The notes beneath the pieces are model-generated. The model was not told the DNA's origin. It saw nothing but the letters and a program-made list of their open reading frames with translations, and searched no databases. A DNA stretch of 64,000 bases, taken from contig JAVLUZ010000540.1 of assembly GCA_036768485.1 (NCBI GenBank), positions 124,001-188,000 on the forward strand, written 5' to 3'. This DNA is from Mermis nigrescens (taxonomy: Eukaryota; Nematoda; Enoplea; Mermithida; Mermithidae). A program made the translations under genes and the position numbers. This document shows, one piece after another, positions 32,105 through 60,771 of the stretch. Numbering within the stretch: position 1 is the stretch's first letter; the number at the start of each line of letters is the position of its first letter.

Positions 32105-34368
32105 TATACTGAGTCTACTCGAGATAATAATTTAATTGACCTAATTTTTACTAATTGTGAAAATATTTGCTTTAATATTAATGTTTTACCCCCATTTACG
32201 GATTTATGTGATCATAATCAGATTGATTTTTGTTTAATGCTCGATTCAAACAGGAAACAGGAATCTCCTGTCAGAAATTATTCATCTGGTAATTACAATG
32301 ATTTTGCCTTATTTCTTGACAGCATTTTCTGGGAACAAGTATTTTTTGATTGTATTACAGTTGACGACTTCAATGATAAGTTTTTGTCCATAATTCATTT
32401 TGGTATTGAATGCTTTATACCCTTCAAAAAAATTATCGGTAAGAGACGTTCTAAGGAGATCCGAAAATCACTCAAACACAAATATTACATGTGGCGAAAA
32501 TACAAAAAACATAAATCTATTGCCAACAAACTTAATTATCGCACTGCTTCTCATAAATATACTGCTGCTGTTCATAAAGAAATTGAACTTTATGAAAAAA
32601 ATCTCATTAAAAATGGTAATTTGAAACAATTTTATTCGTATGTGAAGAGTAAAACTAAAACAATTAAGTCTGTTCCTCCTCTAAAAGATAGTAATAATAT
32701 TTTTCAATTTGATTCCTATGCAAAAGCGGAATTACTTAATAAACATTTTTGCTCAGTTTTCACTATTGATAATGGTTTTTGTCCTGACACTATTGATATT
32801 AATGTATCTAGCAAATTAAATTTGACTTTTATCGATTATATTAATGATGAATCAGTTTTAAAATCTATTAAGAAATTGAAATCGTCTTTTTCAGTTGGAC
32901 CTGACAATCTTCCACCAATTTTGTTTAAAAAACTGGCTTATTCTTTAGTAAATCCATTAAAAAAGATATTTTCAATATCTCTTTTAACTTCTAAGTTACC
33001 TAAAATCTGGAAACATGCTCTTGTAGTACCCATTTTTAAAAAAAATGACCCCGCTTCACCTGATAACTATAGACCTGTTTCACTTACTTGTGTTTCATGC
33101 CGATTATTGGAGAATATAATTAAAGATAAAATCATGACGTATATCTTGCATTACAATCTCTTATCAAAATACCAATTTGGCTTTTTACCGAAAAAATCAT
33201 GTGAATCACAGCTACTTTGTTACACTGATTATATTATCAAAAATTTAGATAATAAAGATACAATCGATTCTATTTATTTGGACTTTCAGAAAGCTTTTGA
33301 TTCCGTTTCAAGTTCAAAGTTAATTTTTAAATTATTTAAGTATGGACTGTGTGATAATCTCATAAAATGGATTCATGATTTTTTGACTAATCGTACTCAG
33401 AGTGTTAAGCTTGATAATACAGTCTCACTACCGGGAAATGTACTTAGTGGTGTTCCACAGGGGAGTGTCCTGGGACCTGTTTTATTCTTACTTTACATTA
33501 ATGATATTACAAACCTTTGCATTAGTGAAAAAACAAAAATTATGCTTTTCGCGGATGATATTAAAATATATGCTAAATCAGTGGATTTTTTCTTTTACAA
33601 AAACTTCTTACTGATATTATCAAATGGTCTAAGTTATGGCAATTACCCCTATCAGTATCTAAATGTCAAGTCCTTTACTTTGGTCATAATAATCCTCGCT
33701 TTGATTATTTTATAAATGATAAAAAACTTCTTCCTACTAATATTGGGGTTCGGGATTTAGGTATTACTTTAAATGAAACTTTGAATTTTTCTCCTCATAT
33801 AAAAAATATAGTCAAAAACGCTTACTTTCGATTATCACTTATTTTTCGATCATTTCAGATTAAGAATACAGAAGCATTAATTTTAGCTTTCAAGCAATTT
33901 ATTCGCCCCCTTTTAGAATTTAATACAATTATTTGGAATCCATATAAGAAATGTGATACAAAAAATATAGAAAAAGTTCAAAAATATTTTACCAAACGTA
34001 TTCTTAAATTTAGTGATATACCATATGAACGTCGGCTTCAGATTTTAGAATTAGACTCTCTGGAATTTCGTAGAGTTGTTTTTGATTTATCCATGATATA
34101 TAAAATTTTCAATGGATATATACAAATTGATCCTGATGATTTTTTCACACTTACACAGTCATCTAAAACTCGAGCTGTTAATAGTTTAAAACTTAAAGGT
34201 GAAAAATTTCGTTTAGATGTTAAAAAATACTCTTTTCCAAATAGAGTCCTATATCTATGGAATTCTCTCCCAGATGCGATTATTTGTTCTTCTTCGGCAA
34301 ATATCTTTCAGACCAGGGTTAAAGATTACCTCAAGTCAAAAATTGTGGCTCCAACCAGTATGCTTTAA
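32105..34368 (+). pseudogene. non-LTR retrotransposon ORF2 (endonuclease end, RT and C-terminus), one frameshift
   Basis: Starts within the endonuclease (TESTRDNNLIDLIFTN, then LCDHNQIDF). RT motifs in order: LPKIWKHALVVPIFKKND with NYRPVSLTCVSC, YQFGFLPKKSCESQLL, motif A IYLDFQKAFDSV, motif B LSGVPQGSVLGPVLFLLYIN, motif C MLFADDIKIY. Near 33590-33605 the frame shifts and continues as LLTDIIKWSKLWQLPL, GVRDLGITLNETLNFSPHIK, LQILELDSLEFRRVVFDLSM and finally VAPTSML with a stop at 34366-34368. Type: Jockey/CR1-like by motif layout; no RNase H seen. The 5' part and ORF1 are missing. Confidence 0.9.
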
Positions 34369-34568
34369 TGTATCATGGAGCTATTGCAGCCAGTGAAACT
34401 AGCGATGATTTTTTATTCTTCGTATTTTGCCGTGTTTATGTGTATTTTACCTGTTTCATTGACTTTGCAATAAAATTTGTATTGTATTTATATTTATTTA
34501 ATGTTTTGCTGATTTACCAGCTGATTAGGCTTAGACTTAGTATCATGGACAGACCAAAATGTTGGTGC

Positions 34569-34661
34569 CAGCGTTTAAAATAAGCCTGAGTAATGGGATG
34601 CGACGAGCGAAACTAGCGACGCAGAGTTGCATCCCATTACTTAGGTTTATTTTTAACGCTG
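34569..34661. repeat. 93-bp foldback with about 33-bp arms
   Basis: The left arm starts CAGCGTTTAAAATAAGCC and ends GTAATGGGATGC. The right arm GCATCCCATTACTTAGGT to TTAACGCTG is its near-perfect reverse complement. The loop is about 25 nt (GACGAGCGAAACTAGCGACG). Located 200 bp after the LINE stop codon. No clear target duplication. Confidence 0.85.
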
Positions 34662-35078
34662 TCTAATATCTGGTCAAATTGAAATTCGAGGACTGCCGTA
34701 TTTGTTTCAACTTGACTTAAATCAAACCAGTTAGGTGGCAGCTTTCACCGGATACTACTTGCTGTATAGGTACTTATAACGTGGCTATCTTAATACATAG
34801 GTATGTTAACCAGCTACACCAATGCCAGATTTTTGATCATGGGCATTGTGTTGTCCAGACTGAGGTTGGTTGGCCTTTACTAGTCAAAGGAACAACAAAA
34901 AGCAAGCAAAAAGAGATTGAAAATACAATTTGAATCACCTAAAGTATTTATTTCAGTCTATTTGAAAAATTGGTAACCTGTGGATAAAAAACCCAAAACA
35001 CAGTGATCTTTTCGCACCCAAAAACTCAGCCTTTCTAACCCTGGTTGTATCACACTCCGTTATCCGTATGTGCGGCTA

Positions 35079-35711
35079 ATATTGAGAATAAGGTGACCTC
35101 CTAGAAATTAACTTTGCATGGATGATTTAATCTAATTAAGGGTCAAGGAATTCAAATCTGAAAGAATTAGGTGTCGGTCGGCATTATTGACCGAGTTACA
35201 GGCTGTTGAACTTCATGTGTTTAAGGATAACAAATTAATTGAGACGAACTGGGCTATTCTCAATATTGCCGTTTTTACTTCTATTATACTTAGGCTTAGG
35301 CTTAGTATATCTGAAAAGGTGTTTATAGCTGCTTAGGTCGAGGTCGCTCCCGCTCAGGTCGATGTATAGATGCTTAGGTCTTAGTATATCTGAAAAAGTG
35401 TTGAAAGCTGCTTAGGTCGAGGTCGCTCCCGCTCAGGTCGATGTACAGATGCTTATACTTAAGTACAAATTTTCAAAAAAACGTGATTTTATGCCTTTTC
35501 AAGCAATAATCTATAACGTAGATGTTGAAAACACGATCTGTCAACCATGAGAGTGAAAAAAATCTTTGACAAAAATTTTTTTCGGAAATTTCTTTTGCAC
35601 TCACATGGTTTTCCGACAGATTTTTTCGACCTCTAAGTTAAAGATTATTGTTTGAAAAAACATAAAATCACGTTTTTTGAAAATTTGACAAGGTCACCTT
35701 ATTCTCAATAT
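35079..35711. repeat. palindromic element with inverted ends
   Basis: The ends AATATTGAGAATAAGGTGAC (35079) and GTCACCTTATTCTCAATAT (to 35711) are inverted. Inside, 35467-35560 (TTTTCAAAAAAACGTGATTT) and 35600-35685 (AAATCACGTTTTTTGAAAAT) form a long imperfect stem. A third copy of the end motif, CTATTCTCAATATTG, occurs at 35254-35268, so two nested units are possible. It also includes the 79-bp tandem duplication. Confidence 0.7.
35301..35458. repeat. 79-bp unit in two tandem copies
   Basis: CTTAGTATATCTGAAAA at 35301 and 35380, each followed by GCTGCTTAGGTCGAGGTCGC and CCCGCTCAGGTCGATGTA. Nearly identical copies. Confidence 0.9.
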
Positions 35712-36423
35712 ACTCCGTATGTCCTTTGTTCAGTCACTGTTTTATCACGTATTCGTGTTTTTACTAAATTTTGTGTATTTTTCTGGAAAATAAGTATTTT
35801 TTTGTTCTTCGTCAGCACTCATTTTCTTCATATGTTGTGCACGAGAAAATGAGCCAACAGTAATCAAGTCATTAAATTTTTTATTATGCCAAAGTTACCA
35901 CTTGACCAATATCATATCAAAAAATAAAAAATTGTCGATTTGACACGATATATCTTAATTTACTTGTCGAGATAGCTTTAATGATCAGAATATATCATTC
36001 AAAATTATATGTATTAAAGTTTCATAACGAGAAAACATCGTTCGTGCAATTCTATTTTTATTTATTACTCGTGTTGCAAGCACCCTAGCTCGTTGCTGCA
36101 GCACACAAAACCCGAAAGCAGTCTGATTCGACAAACGCAATAGACAAACGTAATCCAGCGAATCATATATCGGAAATATTTTCTTAAAGCCATATCCCTC
36201 GACGGTACTATTTCTGTCCTTTACTCGAGTACACTATCGACAAATTTCAGAGTTACCGCGCTTCAGATGTCAATTTCTGTCGCAGTTGTGCGCTGTCTCC
36301 GCTCTCGTACTTTGCTTTTTCGGCCGCTACATTGCGCGGTGCATGAATTTTGTTGCTGTTTTGTAGCTATAATAATTCATTGTATGATTTATAAAGTTCT
36401 TATTTGAAACCAAAACATCAAAA
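35712..36423. other. upstream region of ANP32
   Basis: No MITE or palindrome seen here, in contrast with both sides. Probably contains the promoter and 5' UTR; I see no decisive TATA box. The region near 36240-36350 is richer in GC and CpG than its surroundings. Confidence 0.35.
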
Positions 36424-53352
<16,929 letters not shown>

Positions 53353-53847
53353 ATATCTGTTCGCTTTGCCAGCTGTTGCGACAACTCAAGTTCTTAAGCA
53401 GTTTTTGTTACATGTACTTGTGCACAAATTTGCGCATTTTTATGAATTTTGTATTTTGTTGTGTGCGAGTGGTTGAAATTGTCAAATTTTCCTCCGTGGA
53501 TTTGATTTGTTGAGAAGCGCATGTTGGCTTTTCTCTGTACGCGCGTCGATTTTCTAAATGTAGGTACCTACTTCGTTTTTTATTTAGACTGTTTCGATCG
53601 TACGGTTTCTGTTTTGTATGTACATACGACATGAGCTAGACTAATAAGGGATTACGTTAGTGTTGCGATGCGACTTGTGAGCAGGAAGTAAATTTTTTTT
53701 GTGTAGCTACTCATAGGTATATTGAAACTTATTGTGTGCCTATTCGCGAAAGCCGTGCACGGAAATCAGTTTTCGTCACTGGCCTCAATATTGCTTTCTA
53801 GAAAGATCGGTTGTACTACTAGCATACACAGCTCGAAATTTTAATGG

Positions 53848-53853
53848 AATAAA
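53848..53853 (+). promoter_or_regulatory. candidate polyadenylation signal of ANP32
   Basis: AATAAA about 500 nt after the ANP32 stop codon and just before the next MITE-C insertion. It is only a candidate, because such hexamers are common in AT-rich DNA. Confidence 0.25.
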
Positions 53854-53909
53854 TAAGCTCCAATGCAAAACTGACCTAAAAGCGCAAGTTTTTTGTTGAG
53901 AGGTCAGAA

Positions 53910-54079
53910 ACAGGTTGGCGGCACAAAGGTTCTGGGGGTGCAAGATTTTTCAAAGATCGACAAATGGCTTTTGAAATGGTGGTTGGCGAAAAAGAATATT
54001 TTTCAACGTTTCGCATCGATCATTATCTATTGGCATATTGAATTCTGGGCGGTGCGCATACCCCCCATGCCCAGGTATG
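53910..54079. mobile_element. MITE-C, 170 bp, downstream of ANP32
   Basis: Exact GGTCAGAA duplications (53902-53909, 54080-54087). Ends ACAGGTTGGCGGCAC and GCCCAGGTATG. The left end base differs from other copies. Confidence 0.82.
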
Positions 54080-54580
54080 GGTCAGAAATTTTCTGACTGG
54101 ATGGACGTCCGACTTGGTGATCCCTAGCACTTATATTATTCATTGTTTTAATTTTCCACATACATGCTGGAACAAACTAATGCTCTACATTTTAAATACA
54201 TACACGATGCATTGCCTGAATTTCGAGAAATATTTTCGTGGTTAAAAACTCTTTAATCCGCTTCAGCCCGTGTAACAAATCGTCGCACAACTGAACGCAT
54301 GTTTCAAAACTAATGCGAACGATAGACTGCTTGCCTTTACGCTTAGCACGTCGCGCCCATAGCTGCAACATGATCAGCCAGAGCATTTTTAGCCAAGATG
54401 GCCTCGAAAGTTGGTATAACTGATAAAGCTGCTTCAGCATTCAGTTTCTATTCAATTTCAATCGCAGAAAAATGTCCATTTTTGACAATCATTTCGCCTA
54501 ATTTTCGGTAACAGATACTCATTTTTCGATTCCGGGGGTCTTCAGATCAGACTTGCATGCGGTGGAAGGAGGGTTTTGAG

Positions 54581-54809
54581 CATACGTGGGCAGCAAGAAA
54601 ATTCTGGGGGGGGGTGCAAGATTTTTTTGAAGGTCGAAAAATGGCCTTAAAAATGATGGTATGGCGATAAAAACACCATTTTTCGACGTTTCTCATCAAA
54701 CACCATCCATTGGCATCAAAAATTTGCGAAAAAAACGAAAAAAATTTCCAAAAATTGAATTCCGGGGGGTGTCATGACTCCCGGGGCAAACCCCCCACGC
54801 CCAGGTGTG
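54581..54809. mobile_element. MITE-C, 229 bp, exact duplication
   Basis: GTTTTGAG at 54573-54580 and 54810-54817. Ends CATACGTGGGCAGCAAG and GCCCAGGTGTG, G8 near the left end. A MITE-E-like fragment lies before it (about 54360-54560). Confidence 0.93.
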
Positions 54810-55012
54810 GTTTTGAGGTTTATATAGACCTTCCTGGTACAAAACAAATGGGAATTTTCTGGGCAAAATGAAGGCTAACAGAATGAAAATTGAAAATTTC
54901 TTCCAGAAGCGCTTGAAATTGACACCAGAAACTGTCCACAGATATAACGCTATTTTAGCTTTTGTGTAGCTATATACGTTTTAGGGTCATTTTGGCCCGG
55001 AAAAGTTCATTA

Positions 55013-55886
55013 CTGGGCCCGATTGCAATATCTAATGCTGAGGATAATCGCGAGCTCGGTATTAAATCCTTAATGCTGAGTATTAGCTGAGCGCGAGCTC
55101 GTGATTAGATAAAACCAGTTGCAATATTAATCTCGATGTCGCGCTCAGCTAATCTCGAACTTTCATCGCGAACCTCGAAATAATCTTGAACTTTTTCGTA
55201 TTTATGTGCAGTAACGTGCAATCTTACGACAATGGTTTTTTAAAATAACCATTGAAAAGACGGCGCGGCATAAATTTGCAGTGGCCCCTTTACGAGCTAA
55301 TCATATGCACGAACGAAAAGTCGAGGAACGCTCATTTTGAATTCGCAAAACGCTCTATGTTTTGTGCGTGTTAATCCTGCTCATGAGCAGGATTAACTTT
55401 ACCATTGCGAGTTAATCACGAGCTCGGGATTAAAAACTGGCCAAAGTTTATTGCAACTTACTCGCGATCACACCTGGGCGTGGGGGTTAGGCGGGTATGC
55501 GCACCCCTCCAGAAACCAAAATACCCCTCCCCCCAGAAATCAAAATACCCCCCCAGAATTCAATTTTTGAAATTTTTTCCGTTTTTTTCGCAATTTTTTG
55601 ATGCCAATGGATAGTGCTTGATGAGAAACGTCGAAAAATGGTGTTTTTTTCGCCATACCACCATTTTAAGGCCATTTTTTGACCTTCAAAAAATCTTGCA
55701 CCCCCCCCCCCCAGAATTTTCTTGCTGCCCACGTATGCTCGCGATTATCTCGAGCTGGAGATAATCGCGAACTCACGGTTAGCTCGAGCTCAAGATAAGC
55801 GCTACGTTATTGCAACCGGGTTTTCGATTAAAACTTTAAGATAATCTCGAGCTCGCGCTAATCTGCAATATTGCAACTGGGCCCAG
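55013..55886. mobile_element. TIR-R: element with CTGGGCCC ends and GAGCTC-rich interior, split by MITE-C
   Basis: Inverted ends CTGGGCCCGATTGCAATAT and ATATTGCAACTGGGCCCAG. The interior repeats TAATC.CGAGCTCG motifs in both orientations (about 55045, 55095, 55140, 55415, 55745-55790, 55845). Flanks TTA / GTA leave a possible 2-3 bp duplication. It sits in a MITE-E-like sequence (54830-55010). Confidence 0.7.
55469..55737. mobile_element. MITE-C, 269 bp, inside TIR-R
   Basis: Exact CTCGCGAT duplications (55461-55468, 55738-55745) formed from the CGCGA motif of TIR-R. A C12 tract near the right end. Confidence 0.93.
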
Positions 55887-56091
55887 GTAAATTGTTTACG
55901 ATATGCAGCGGCATAATTCGGCTGTATTTCGATTGCTTCAATGGTGCTGCGTGATCCCACTTTCCTGTTAGACTTAATTAGACTTGAAAGAGAAGCTGTC
56001 GTCCTGGATTTTCCTTTCTGATCTTGACAATCTAGAAAAGAGAAAAGACATGACTTATCTTTCCGCATTCACTAGTCGAAACAAGAAGATC

Positions 56092-56191
56092 CATACATTG
56101 GCAGCATTAAAAATAGAATTATGTGGGTCTACAGTAATCCACGAGGGGTTTCAACTTCTGGGAGGGAGGTGCAAAACCCCTTCAACGTGTG
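56092..56191. mobile_element. MITE-D-like element, 100 bp
   Basis: Ends CATACATTGGCAGCATT and CTTCAACGTGTG. Flanks AGAAGATC / GTAAGATC, 6 of 8. Shares GGGTCTACAGTAATC with the element at 61501. Confidence 0.7.
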
Positions 56192-56199
56192 GTAAGATC

Positions 56200-59100
56200 T
56201 CGCGCCTTGAAACGCAATGTTAAAATCCCTTGTGACAGTTGATGTAGAACACACACACTAGCAGCGGGCTCATTTTTGAGGCTGGCTTGCATCACATGCG
56301 CGGTTAAACTCCTGTGTTTGTGCTCTAAACCAAGCCAGTCCTATTTTTGGAAACCCTTTCTGACGTGGGCTCCAGTCCCCAGACACTGGCCAAAGGCAGC
56401 ACTCAAGCTGCCATTGCACACATGCGCGTGGTGTACCGAGATTCAGAAGGACGAAATAGAGGAATCTTGTGAGAAAAAAATAAGGCGAAATTTGGATTAG
56501 AAACGAAAAAAATTGATTTTCTGTATAAGTGCCTGAAATCGATCAAAAACTACCAGCTTAACGCTATTATTATACGTTGATAGTAATTTTTTATATGTCA
56601 TTTTATTTCAAAGAAGTGTAACGGACACGAATGTCACAGAAGCTTTCCGGCTGATCCCTGGAACCGGCACATCGAAAAAAGGGCTAATTGCGCCAAAAAA
56701 TTGCCACTCGTCGTAGGCTGCTACCAGATGGAATTACACGGTTCCCGCCGTCATCGAATATCCGCCTTCCTCTGGACGTCTATGATATGTGTGTAGTTTT
56801 ATGATGACTTTTTTCAATGCATACAGCATGGCGCGATTGGCCGAGCACACATATACGCACCTACCTACCTGCCTAAATTTTGCAACTGGTTAAACATTTC
56901 CTATAGTGAAAAACCGGTTCAGGCCGGGGCGGAAAATTTTTTGTGCAATCTATGCTATCCTAGGCGCACAATATATGGCAGATGGGAGTGATTCGAGTCG
57001 GTACGACGACCGCTTAATACACATAATGCACACCGCCTTGTGTATGTTGAGAACGCTCCGCAACGACGGGGGCGTCTCTATACCGCTTATAGGCCCCTCC
57101 TATGTTCAACGTTTCTGCGTTCAACGTTCCAAAATGCAATAGAGAACACCTCTCTTGCATAGAAGTAGCGTATGTAGCGTCGTATTTTTCGTTCAATCCC
57201 ATGTTTTCATGGTCATACTAACGTATTTTAAGCACAGGAAGGGAATAAGGCTGTATTATAACGATTGGCTGGATTGTTGGTTTGAGATGTCGTTATCGAA
57301 TTCGAACGTTGCGCGGGGCAGCGAACTGGCTTCAAGATCCGCCTTTTCACAAATAGCAGAGCTGTTTTATACTAACCACCTACTACGTTTTTCTATGCTA
57401 ACAATTCGTTTCTCTAATGCTTTTTTCTCGCTGCACTCGGTCGAAAGCAATTTACATACAGTTTTTAATATTTAAATTAATATTAGTTGCTGTTGTTGAT
57501 AAGATTTTCTCGCTGTGCTCTTCTTTTTTTCTGCGGGGTAATAAACTTTTCTTCAACCATTCCTTGCGCTTTCTGCGGTTGTCCTAGATTACACGACGGA
57601 TTTTAATGTGAAGAGTGTAGCGAACTTTTTTGTTAAAATGTCTTGAAGAAATCTATTATACTTGTAGAATCATGGACCTATATTTTGTACATGTAATAGT
57701 AAGGTGTAGTGAGTTAGCCACGTGAACGACCGTCGCCGCTGAATTCATTTACACTGACCGTTCAGATCATTTGAAATTCAACTATTGCTAAAACATGATA
57801 ATGAAGCGAGGCAGAGAAATTCGTTTGTCCATTGCGCTATTCGAAAATTTCCTTTTGCTAGTGCGTGCAATAAAATACGAAAAAAATTGTACTTCAGCTG
57901 TTTGCTTCGAAATTCTTGAAATGTCGCTAAAATTTTTAAATTTTGCAGTCTTTTTGAGGACGAACGATACAGAATTATATGTATAATAAAAATTCGGCAC
58001 GAAGCACTGAAAATTTTTCACGTCTTTTATCTGTCCCTTTAAGCTCAATTTTGTTGTTTACTAAAGGGTGGGGCGTCGGAAAATTTCGAGATTTAAGAAT
58101 ATTAGGAAAATCCAAAATGTGATTTTCATTCTGCATTACATGTTTCGATTAAAGCAGTCCCGATCCTTGCTCGAATTTCAATTTGTAGTAGGGCTGCCCA
58201 AGAATATAAATTTTCCAGTACATGTTTTGATTAAAGCAATCTTGGTCCCTGCTCGAATTTGGATTTGTGGTGTCTATACGTCAAGCTCGCCTTGCCTTTT
58301 GCTTGCTAAATTCAATTGTTATTCTATACAGAACTGGCCCATAAAAGTGTAGGTACATTATGGAACGATCTTGTAATTGAGATTTTCAATTTAAAAGAAT
58401 TATGAATTCAAAAAATTCAATATACTCAATTAACTCAAGGCACTCAACTTAGCCGGATTCAAGAAGTTTTGGCTGACAACTGCCCACTTTGCCAGGGCAG
58501 CTGCTGAAATGAGACAGTAGCACGGATGATCTTCATTTAGAGGCCACTAAACTACATGAAATCATCACATGCAGTCCACAGAATTTTTCGTTTAAATTCG
58601 TATTTCATGTAATAAGATTTAACGCATATATGAATAAATTTTAGGACTACTATACAGAATCTAGACATTTTTTGTGCCTTCTCCGTTTTTAATGTTTAAA
58701 TGTCTAAAAATGACTGATATTTTGAATCAAATACGTTTTTGTCTTTTACGCACTTGATCGTAGCTCCCCCTTTCTCGTTAGACCCGCCTTATATCATACT
58801 TCTTACTTTTCTCACATTAAACCCTTGGCTTCTTGTTTGGATTTTGCTGGAATATGATTATGACAATCAAATCCAGAAATAAAGTGTCTTTATTTTTTAT
58901 TTTGTTTTATTTTTTATGTTTTTAAATTTATTCTATTATTTTTTCATATAGATGACTTTCTGTTATTATTTGAGTCAAGAATGAATTTTCATATCGTGAA
59001 AGTAATTTTTGTGTAATTTTGACGTTTATAGCAGTTTATAAGACAATTTTAACTCGAAAAGGCTCTCCAGCTGGCCTCTCCTCAGATCACCATGATGGCC
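56200..59100. other. 2.9 kb without a supported gene
   Basis: Fewest repeats in the window. One weak palindrome relative at 57990 (TCGGCACGAAGCACTGAAAA). Open frames of up to 106 codons (57155-57475) have no recognisable similarity. An upstream exon or promoter of the Sp-type gene could lie here but I cannot point to it. Confidence 0.35.
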
Positions 59101-59116
59101 ACACGCCAGTCACCAC

Positions 59117-59475
59117 CATAGGTGGGCGGCACCAAAACTGGGGAGTGCAAGATTTTTCAAAGGTTAAAAAATTGCCTTAAAAATGGTGGTATGGCGAAAA
59201 CACCATTTTTCAATGTTTCTCATCGAGCACTATCTATTGGCATAAATAATTGCGACAAAAATAAAAGAAATTTTCAAAAATTGAATTCTGGGGGAGGGGT
59301 ATTTTGGTTTCTATATTTTATATAAAAATATATATTTTATATTTTTTAATATTTTAAATTTTTATATTCTATATATATTTTATATTTTTATATTTTATAT
59401 TTATAGTTTCTATATTTTATATTTCTATATAAAAAATATTTTCATACCCCAAACCTCCACCCACGCGCAGGCATG
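59117..59475. mobile_element. MITE-C expanded by an AT-rich simple sequence
   Basis: Exact GTCACCAC duplications (59109-59116, 59476-59483). Ends CATAGGTGGGCGGCACC and CGCGCAGGCATG. At the position where other copies have TTTGGTTTCT, about 130 bp of TATATTTTATATTTTT-like sequence (59315-59445) is present. Confidence 0.9.
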
Positions 59476-59533
59476 GTCACCACACCACACTAGCCCCTCT
59501 TTTGGCGGAAATTGTTTGAGATAGAAGAGAACA

Positions 59534-59767
59534 GGGCCCGGTTTCAACATGTTCAGGTTCAAGCCAGGCTTAAGCCTGATTTTAGTGTTTAAAGATACGT
59601 GACCATGTTTAAGCCTGGCTTGAATCGGTCCCAATATGTTCAGGCTCAAGCCAGGCTTAAACCTAACGTCAATGTTGAAACATACGACAGCGAAATTGAA
59701 TGCTGTTAATATTTATCATGCACGGGTTTAAGCTTGGCTTAAGCCTGAACATATTGAAACCGGGTCC
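59534..59767. mobile_element. TIR-Q: 234-bp MITE with inverted ends of about 40 bp
   Basis: GGGCCCGGTTTCAACATGTT, CAGGTTCAAGCCAGGCTTAA at left; TTAAGCTTGGCTTAAGCCTG, AACATATTGAAACCGGGTCC at right. The arm is partly repeated twice in the middle (59600-59660). Target duplication unclear. Confidence 0.8.
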
Positions 59768-60060
59768 AGCAGTATATTTCAACGATTTCCAATTATTTAT
59801 TGACTATTTCGTGTACTGTTTTAGTTTATCCTGTGCATTTACATTGGAATGCTTACAAAAATTAAGCAGTCTGCCTGATTTGTTATGATTTCTACGCCAA
59901 GTTGTTCTGGTTCCAATCGTCAGACAAGTAATCAAGTATGAATTTGGGTTATTTAGGTCCAAAAGCACATGACAAAATTGTATTAATGATGGAAAGTAAA
60001 ATTATCAGATATTTAGCATTGAGAGTTTCGACCGTTTCAATGCTTACGATGCGAACCTAC

Positions 60061-60763
60061 CATAGGTGGGCAGTACCAAAATTCTGAAAGGGGAGTGTAA
60101 GATGTTTTAAAGGTTAAAAAATGGTCTTAAAGTGGTGTTTGGCGAAAAACGCCATTTCCAACATTTTTCATCGAGCACTATCCATTGGCATCGAAGCATC
60201 GCAAAAAAACCAAAAAACGTTTCAAAAACTGAATTCTGGGGAGGGGGGGTAATCGGTTTTTTAGGGCGGTTGGTATCCGGCCTTCTGGGGGTGAATACCA
60301 TACATGATCTTGGGAAGGGGTTTGGGGGTTTTCACCCACCCCACCCTTCCATAAAAATGTTCACCCACCACAAAAAGTTTTTCACCCCCCCCCAGAATTG
60401 GCGATTTTCCGAAAGTTCCGAAAAAATTTTCTAAAAGTTTGTAGAAAAGGTGCTTTTTAAAGCATTTTCAGTCATCTATTTGCTCGAAAGTGTCAAATTT
60501 TCGGCGCTTCGCGCCGTTATACTCATGTTTTGACTATATTCTGTTCAATTTGTTCCACATTTTCTGATTTTTTCCCTACATTTTTTTACGTTTTTATGCT
60601 TTAGAAAGATGGAACATCGTCAGAAACGCCAAAAACAGTGTTTTTAAGGCGTGTCCAACATTTTTTTGGGCTCAAAAAAGGCACATTAAAATCACCTTAG
60701 AATTCCCATGCTGTGCATGCCATGCCTAGTGCGTACCCCCTCCCCTCACGTCTGCCGCCTGTG
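60061..60763. mobile_element. MITE-C interrupted by MITE-A
   Basis: Exact GAACCTAC duplications (60053-60060, 60764-60771) enclose a C element starting CATAGGTGGGCAGTACC and ending GCCGCCTGTG. Inside, MITE-A occupies 60299-60728. Confidence 0.88.
60299..60728. mobile_element. MITE-A nested in MITE-C
   Basis: Starts CATACATGATCTTGGG and ends GTGCATGCCATGCCTA. Flanks GTGAATAC / GTGCGTAC, 6 of 8. Palindrome CGGCGCTTCGCGCCG at 60502. Confidence 0.8.
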
Positions 60764-60771
60764 GAACCTAC

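Noticed and set aside
57155..57475. 106-codon frame in the repeat-poor region
   Set aside because: Phe/Ser-rich with no motif and no supporting splice or codon evidence. Kept only as an unassigned stretch.
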